NCBI RefSeq assembly: GCF_947251865.1
Contig: NZ_OX366394.1
Span: forward strand, 992,001 to 1,056,000
Origin: Wolbachia endosymbiont (group B) of Protocalliphora azurea
GTDB taxonomy: Bacteria; Pseudomonadota; Alphaproteobacteria; Rickettsiales; Anaplasmataceae
Direction: 5' to 3'
Length of the DNA: 64,000 nt
Below, piece by piece: positions 58,860 through 64,000 of the stretch (positions are counted from its first letter, which is position 1; the number at the start of each line of letters is the position of its first letter). The notes below the pieces were generated by a model. The model made no database searches. It was given only the letters and a program-made list of their open reading frames with translations, and was not told the origin of the DNA. Position numbers and translations under genes: made by a program.

Positions 58860-61800
58860 TTAAGCAACTTGACCAGCAGAAGTAACTCCTCTCAGGCTCT
58901 TATTATCCGTAGGTTCTATAGTAATGCTGTTAAGTGAAGATATTGGCCGCTGTGACTTTTTCAAATTGCTATTTTCCCATTGTATAAATCTTTGTATTTG
59001 ATCGTCATAATGATTCAGTTTATATTTCAGCTCAATGAGTGACCCTTCTCTGTCTAGTGATAGATTTACAGTCTTCTGAACACCTAGAGATGTCACTCTC
59101 ATATTTTCCAAATTTCTTCTTTTAGGTGATATACACTGACCCTTCACTGAGCCTGATAAAGTACAATCTTGCAACTCTGAGACTTGCTGCTGATTATCCA
59201 TTTTTCTCCTTTTAGTTTTTGTACTCTCTGTGTCTAGAAAACTTTTGTTTTCTAGCAGTAATTCTTCACTTGATACTGAAGAAGAACTTTCGCTATTTTT
59301 TTCTACATAAAGCTCTTTTAAAATTGAGACACCCTTAGCATTCAAATCAGATTTTTCAAATTGTAAGAGCGATTCTCTATAAAGCTCTTTTAAAATTGAG
59401 ACACCCTTAGCATTCAAATCAGATTTTTCAAATTGTAAGAGCGATTCTCTTTTTTCTATCTCATTTCTTAAATATGTTAACTTGTCTTCACCTTCAGTAA
59501 ATAATTCTTGTATAGCATTTACAGTTCCTAAAGTGTCAGGATGATTTACTCCTATCACTTTCTCCTGTAATTCTTGCAATTGTTGGAGTTCTTGTAATGC
59601 TTTTTCCTTATCCCCTAAGCAGCTATGTAAAACAGCTATATAAAACTTCACAGATAGTACGTTAGGATGATTATCTAAAAATCCATAATTTTTTTGTAGC
59701 TTCAGTACTTCCTCAAAATATCGCAATGTTTTTTCTCTTAATTCCCTCTGAATGACTTTTTCTACTTCTATTTCAACAAAATAAGGAGCAGGTTGTAAGT
59801 ACTGACTACCTTCTTGATTTATTAGAACATCTTGTAGATTCCTAAATAAAGCTTGTATACTCAATTCACGAGGTAAATCCTCTTTATGTGATAACTCTCC
59901 TTCATTTATAGTTACTTTTTTTCTTTCTTGAACCATAAAGAAATATGCTAGGGCATAGATATATTTTGTATCTAAATTATAAAGTTCATATATCTCGGAA
60001 GGATAAAGATAAGGATCATCATCGGAGTAAAAATCACCTAGTTTAAGGAAAATTTCATCTCTCAGTCGTCTTACATAGTACAAAGTTGTAAATGCATCAG
60101 TATATCTTTTTTGCATCACAAATACTTCAGCTATAATAACTGCTATATCTAGATGTTCTTCCATAAGTTCCATGATGTCTTCTCCATATAAACTATTGAC
60201 TATAAAGTTATTGTATTTAACGTATGACAATGCTTCTTTATAATTTTTTTGTTTGAGATAAGTAGAAAGTATTTTTTTATCCAAAGTAAGAGAAGGAAAT
60301 GTATCATTTACCTTCTCGAGTTTTTTTAAATCCAGAAAGATTTTTAACGCTCTATCATATAGTCCCAAACCAGCTTGCGCGCAGGCAAACTCATATTTAA
60401 TTAATCTTGAATATCTATCATCTACAGCAAGTAATTGATATAATTGTGACGTGAGATTGATAACTTTTTTATACTCATGTAACTCATTTAAGCTACTCAA
60501 AACTAAACAAGGAAAATTCTTATTTTCTTCTATTAGATAGTCATATTTTTGACTATGATCAAACAAAGATAAGAGATGAACTACATCTAAAAATCCTCCT
60601 TCAGCTTCAGATACCAGTTCTATGACACAACTTAATATGTGTTTTTCCTCATCTATGCTAAGCCATGAACGCACTACTTTTTTGACCGATTCATGCATAA
60701 TGTAAACCTTGTATTTATCTGATCCTTCTACATAAATTATGGAATACTGCTCTAGCAATTCGAAAATGGAGTATAGTCCATCCTCATATCTAATCCAGGT
60801 AAGAAATAAACTGGGATCAATTGCACTATGATCAAAATAAGCCATAATACTTAAAATTTTTAGAATTTTCTCTCCAGAACTCATCTTTTCTATTGTTTCC
60901 ATCGAGATTAGTAATGTTATTTGCAATATTCTATCGTATTCATTTTGTCCAGTGTTTCGTGGAAATTTCTGATTAAACCTTTCGTATTCTATTAAATATT
61001 CAAAAATTCCAAATGCTTCGCTCAAAGAGCTTGATCCTTTGTTTTTAATACATGCTGCTGCTAGATTTATAGCCAATGGAAAACATTTTAGTTTTCTTAT
61101 GAGCGCTTTTATTTGTTCATCTTGCGATCTATCTGCCATCTCTAAAATTATTTTGACAAGTTGTACAGCTTCTTTTTCTTCAAGACTATCTAAAGATACT
61201 TCTGCTATATCTTGATAATCTTGATCAGAAGAAGTAAACAGGCAATCAAAACCACCTCTTTGACCTCTGATCTTTAAAATCCTCTCTAGATCTTCTTTTT
61301 TAACTCCCTGAAAAAGGAATAGGCATTTTTTCTTTTCTTTATTTCCTACTCCTCCTTCCATAAACATGGCTAACCTATCTCGGGTAAAGGAAGCAAAAGA
61401 ACTTTCTATGGATAATATATCTTGAGTACTCACCTCATAGGCATGAAGATAAGCTCCTTTGTTTTCTTCAACAAACTTTCTAGCTAATTGAGTTTTACCA
61501 ATACCAGATGGACCTACTATTACTACCGCTCCCCCCTGCAATTTTGTATATATCTCATCTATTTGTTCTTGCCTTCCAGTGAATTCTTCTACTGGATCAC
61601 ATACATCCTGAAAATTCATTTTACCAAATAGAAATCCTAATTTTTTTACATTTGATAATCTTTTTATACTAGACCGAAAACTCCTAGATCTTGCTGCATT
61701 ATCATGCTCTGATTCAAGTAGGTTGCTATAGTCTTGAGCGACTGTTTCAGCATGCTTTACAAATGCTTCTTTTACTTTTAGATAATAAGATAAATTTGGA

Positions 61801-64000
61801 ATTGTTTTTAAATTGTTTTCCATCGAATATATAACATCACTATTTTTTCCAGCCCTTTCTATTATCTTTTTGCCTTTCCTTATTCCTTCTCCTTCAACTA
61901 AGTATCTCATATTCATATCTAAACTTTGTTTGCATCCTTGACAGAAAAGTAAGATATACTCGCTTAAAACGCTTACCTCTTGTTCAATATGAGATTTAAT
62001 TTTTACTATAAGATCCTCAATTACCTTTTTGCTTGGCATTTGGATTTCTTTATTGACAATATAAAATACCTGCTCCACTTTAGCCTTAAACTCTTGTATA
62101 TTTAAGGCATCTAAAGTATACACATAATTTTCAAGTTCTACGTTTGTAGTTTCTACTCTAATATATCTTGTCTCATATGTTCTTTTCGACTTTTCACCCA
62201 TAAGGGAACGGCGATAACCATACTGACTAGATTTATCTTCACTTCTTTTTCTATAATATATAAAAGAGCCTTCACTTCCTTCTGCAATTCCGATATTTTC
62301 ATATAAATCTTTAAGGTTATAACTTATTTCTCCATACTGCGCAGACACCTCTTGCAAATATGTATTGAGAACAAGGGTTTCAGCTATCCCTAGCTTGCTC
62401 AAATCTCCCTTGTATTCTTTCTGAATATAATATTCGATGATCTTATCTACAATGTCATCTGCTATCTTTGAAACATGATCAAAGCCTATTTTCTCAAACT
62501 GCATTTCAAAACTTTGAAAAATATTGCATCCAGCATCTACTAATATTTTTCTAAAGCCCAGTTTATATTCATTAAATGTTTCTATTAAGTCTGATAGATT
62601 AATAAAATTTTTTGTCGCTTTTATTACATTACCTGTTCTCAAAGATGCCCTCATACCAAACATTGCCAAGTCATCTGTATGTATTGAACATCCAAAAATA
62701 CTCCGCACAGATCTATTAGTGTTCATTCCATCAAAAAATATTCTGTTCCCCTCTCTCAGCATACTCGCAAGCACATCATATATAATGATCCTCGTTTCAA
62801 ATGATTGAATGAAACTCAGAACAAACTTCATCAAATTTGAATACTCTACTTGATAAAATTGATAATGATTACCTCCTTTGTAGGATAAGTGTATTTTATT
62901 ACAGTATTTTTTCTCTTCATTGTATATAAGATCTTTTGAATCTTTCTGAGACACTATTATCGCTGTATTTAGTAGATCAGACATTGAATTTATTTCATGC
63001 TTTCCACCCCAAACTCCAGTAAGTTCCATGCACTTTAAGTATGTGTCAAATACAAATTCTTGAACTTGATTACGTTTTTTTATCTTATTAAGTTCAGTAC
63101 AAATTTCCTTTACTGCATTTTCGTCAAAAAAATTGGGTTGGAGTTTACTAATATCAATATTATACTGCTTAATTTTTTCAGCACCGAATTCATGTTCAAA
63201 CTCTTTTTTAAAGGTACCTCCTGTAAAATAACTTCCACTGTGACTCTCAAAAAGATCCATAATTTCAACCTTATTTTCAAATCTTCTTTGGCTGAAATAT
63301 ACTGCATCAGCAACCTCACAACGAAATGTCTTCGTTACTAATTGCTTCATTACACTATCTTCATAAATATTTGCATTACTTTGCATTAGCCTTTGAATTG
63401 AATGTACATCATGGTCGCTCGCAAATAATTCTTTAAACCTTTCATGGAAGGCATAATCATCAAATTTTACGGGAGCTAAGTAAGCTAAAGCAACAGACCA
63501 AAATAAGCAGCTGCCATCTCCCGGTACATCAACTTCTTCATATGAAATAAGTGGTTGCAGTATCTTAGCGATATCTTTTCTGTTATTATCTTTAGCAATA
63601 TCTATAGGAGTCTTTCCCTCTCCATCTAAAACATCAACTTGCGCTCCTATCTTTAGCAAAAATCTGACAATTGTTAACTCTCCCAGGCAAACAGCAATAT
63701 GCAGCGGTGTATCACTGCATTGATTCACTCGAAAATTAACGTTTAGACTCGGATATACCTTAAAAAAACTTTTCAGCTTTTCAAGCTTTCTATCTTCTAG
63801 AATACTAGAATCCTCTATAATATTAGTAAACTCTCTTATTAATAGTGTCTCGCTCAAGATTGGCTCAAAATGGAAACCTCCTTTATTTATTATATGTATA
63901 GTATTTTTTTCATTATAATCTGTACTTACAGGTTTGGATGTTAACTCATCAATAAGATACCCTGACCATCCACATATATGAAGATCTTCAATAACATGCA
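58860..64000 (-). CDS. Giant modular effector: OTU / ankyrin / OTU / NB-ARC / TPR (5' end beyond window)
   Basis: The frame is open from the window edge to a stop at 58860, at least 1712 codons; a TTG at 63857 (numbered 1 here) is not needed as a start. The edge segment ends TIHIINKGGFHFEPIL, like the His region of an OTU cysteine protease. Then come ankyrin repeats (48-104) and an OTU domain (108-335) with DVPGDGSCLFWSV (Asp114, Cys117) and IHLSYKGGNHYQFYQ (His331). A module shared with the gene at 24298 follows (about 440-550, SSQYGYRRSLM). Next is NB-ARC (from 770, IVGPSGIGKTQLARKF) and TPR-like helices (1100-1500). The tail contains a 72-bp tandem repeat. A host-directed deubiquitinase-type effector is inferred. 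Confidence 0.85.
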   Translation of the reverse strand, partial: HVIEDLHICGWSGYLIDELTSKPVSTDYNEKNTIHIINKGGFHFEPILSETLLIREFTNIIEDSSILEDRKLEKLKSFFKVYPSLNVNFRVNQCSDTPLHIAVCLGELTIVRFLLKIGAQVDVLDGEGKTPIDIAKDNNRKDIAKILQPLISYEEVDVPGDGSCLFWSVALAYLAPVKFDDYAFHERFKELFASDHDVHSIQRLMQSNANIYEDSVMKQLVTKTFRCEVADAVYFSQRRFENKVEIMDLFESHSGSYFTGGTFKKEFEHEFGAEKIKQYNIDISKLQPNFFDENAVKEICTELNKIKKRNQVQEFVFDTYLKCMELTGVWGGKHEINSMSDLLNTAIIVSQKDSKDLIYNEEKKYCNKIHLSYKGGNHYQFYQVEYSNLMKFVLSFIQSFETRIIIYDVLASMLREGNRIFFDGMNTNRSVRSIFGCSIHTDDLAMFGMRASLRTGNVIKATKNFINLSDLIETFNEYKLGFRKILVDAGCNIFQSFEMQFEKIGFDHVSKIADDIVDKIIEYYIQKEYKGDLSKLGIAETLVLNTYLQEVSAQYGEISYNLKDLYENIGIAEGSEGSFIYYRKRSEDKSSQYGYRRSLMGEKSKRTYETRYIRVETTNVELENYVYTLDALNIQEFKAKVEQVFYIVNKEIQMPSKKVIEDLIVKIKSHIEQEVSVLSEYILLFCQGCKQSLDMNMRYLVEGEGIRKGKKIIERAGKNSDVIYSMENNLKTIPNLSYYLKVKEAFVKHAETVAQDYSNLLESEHDNAARSRSFRSSIKRLSNVKKLGFLFGKMNFQDVCDPVEEFTGRQEQIDEIYTKLQGGAVVIVGPSGIGKTQLARKFVEENKGAYLHAYEVSTQDILSIESSFASFTRDRLAMFMEGGVGNKEKKKCLFLFQGVKKEDLERILKIRGQRGGFDCLFTSSDQDYQDIAEVSLDSLEEKEAVQLVKIILEMADRSQDEQIKALIRKLKCFPLAINLAAACIKNKGSSSLSEAFGIFEYLIEYERFNQKFPRNTGQNEYDRILQITLLISMETIEKMSSGEKILKILSIMAYFDHSAIDPSLFLTWIRYEDGLYSIFELLEQYSIIYVEGSDKYKVYIMHESVKKVVRSWLSIDEEKHILSCVIELVSEAEGGFLDVVHLLSLFDHSQKYDYLIEENKNFPCLVLSSLNELHEYKKVINLTSQLYQLLAVDDRYSRLIKYEFACAQAGLGLYDRALKIFLDLKKLEKVNDTFPSLTLDKKILSTYLKQKNYKEALSYVKYNNFIVNSLYGEDIMELMEEHLDIAVIIAEVFVMQKRYTDAFTTLYYVRRLRDEIFLKLGDFYSDDDPYLYPSEIYELYNLDTKYIYALAYFFMVQERKKVTINEGELSHKEDLPRELSIQALFRNLQDVLINQEGSQYLQPAPYFVEIEVEKVIQRELREKTLRYFEEVLKLQKNYGFLDNHPNVLSVKFYIAVLHSCLGDKEKALQELQQLQELQEKVIGVNHPDTLGTVNAIQELFTEGEDKLTYLRNEIEKRESLLQFEKSDLNAKGVSILKELYRESLLQFEKSDLNAKGVSILKELYVEKNSESSSSVSSEELLLENKSFLDTESTKTKRRKMDNQQQVSELQDCTLSGSVKGQCISPKRRNLENMRVTSLGVQKTVNLSLDREGSLIELKYKLNHYDDQIQRFIQWENSNLKKSQRPISSLNSITIEPTDNKSLRGVTSAGQVA
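59307..59450 (-). repeat. 72-bp perfect tandem duplication inside the giant gene
   Basis: Two identical 72-bp units encode RESLLQFEKSDLNAKGVSIL, then KELY, twice in a row, in frame. The identity at DNA level points to a recent duplication in the C-terminal tail of the OTU/NB-ARC protein. Confidence 0.9.

Noticed and set aside
63857..63857. TTG at 63857 as the start of the second giant gene.
   Set aside because: The frame is open from there to the window edge and the extra residues (KGGFHFEPIL) look like real protein. A GGAGG upstream at about 63876-63880 is most likely coding sequence (Gly-Gly) rather than a ribosome-binding site.

Overview
The window is AT-rich DNA from a Wolbachia-type endosymbiont (Anaplasmataceae, Alphaproteobacteria). 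Evidence: single-copy alphaproteobacterial housekeeping genes (clpB, a 1556-residue NAD-glutamate dehydrogenase, pleD, recO, dprA, fdxA, ddl-ftsQ, ligA) lie among ankyrin-repeat genes, a phage-WO-type recombinase module and at least eight insertion-sequence families. I call the genus from this gene content; no database search was possible. I saw no tRNA, rRNA or CRISPR array.

Layout. 0-2.5 kb: IS wreckage (IS630, possible group II intron piece, IS481-type, IS256). 2.5-4.8 kb: a broken DinD/BRO-like gene and an ATPase of the DUF234 type. 5-10.1 kb: nested IS66/IS630/IS4/IS256 pieces. 10.1-20.5 kb: conserved core with a TolA-like protein, recO, and a leftward run clpB-gdh-tatB-pleD. 20.6-24.3 kb: palindrome, broken membrane ankyrin gene, dead IS5-like element, a small twin-CX3C protein, a GC-rich IS605-like remnant and a dead IS982. 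24.3-32.1 kb: a 2594-residue modular protein (ankyrin, NB-ARC, TPR, toxin-like C-terminus). 32.3-39.1 kb: ankyrin relics and stacked IS elements. 39.3-43.4 kb: dprA, fdxA, a second twin-CX3C protein, ddl, ftsQ. 43.5-49.2 kb: ankyrin gene and an SF1 helicase split by IS630. 50.4-53.1 kb: unknown protein and ligA. 53.3-56.2 kb: truncated small gene, ankyrin tail, DUF2924 protein and large serine recombinase (WO-type module). 56.3-58.9 kb: an IS481 element carrying an intact IS256. 58.9-64 kb: a second giant protein (OTU, ankyrin, NB-ARC, TPR) that runs off the right edge.

Two points stand out. First, the two giant genes share a central module in addition to the ankyrin/NB-ARC/TPR plan, so they look like one family of STAND-type, host-directed effectors with swappable ends: OTU deubiquitinase-like domains in one, a latrotoxin-C-terminus-like tail in the other. 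Second, an IS256 gene interrupted by an IS4 gene, itself interrupted by an IS630-type element, is split between 8-9.9 kb and 35.6-37.6 kb. Matching target duplications and reading frames show that about 27.5 kb, including recO, pleD, gdh, clpB and the first giant gene, has been inverted by recombination between two inverted IS copies.

The IS families are called IS630-A (1096 bp, TA target, two-frame transposase, five copies) and IS630-B (about 0.92 kb, two long copies and one fragment) below. Several families show identical lesions or frameshifts in separate copies, which bears on how they still move.
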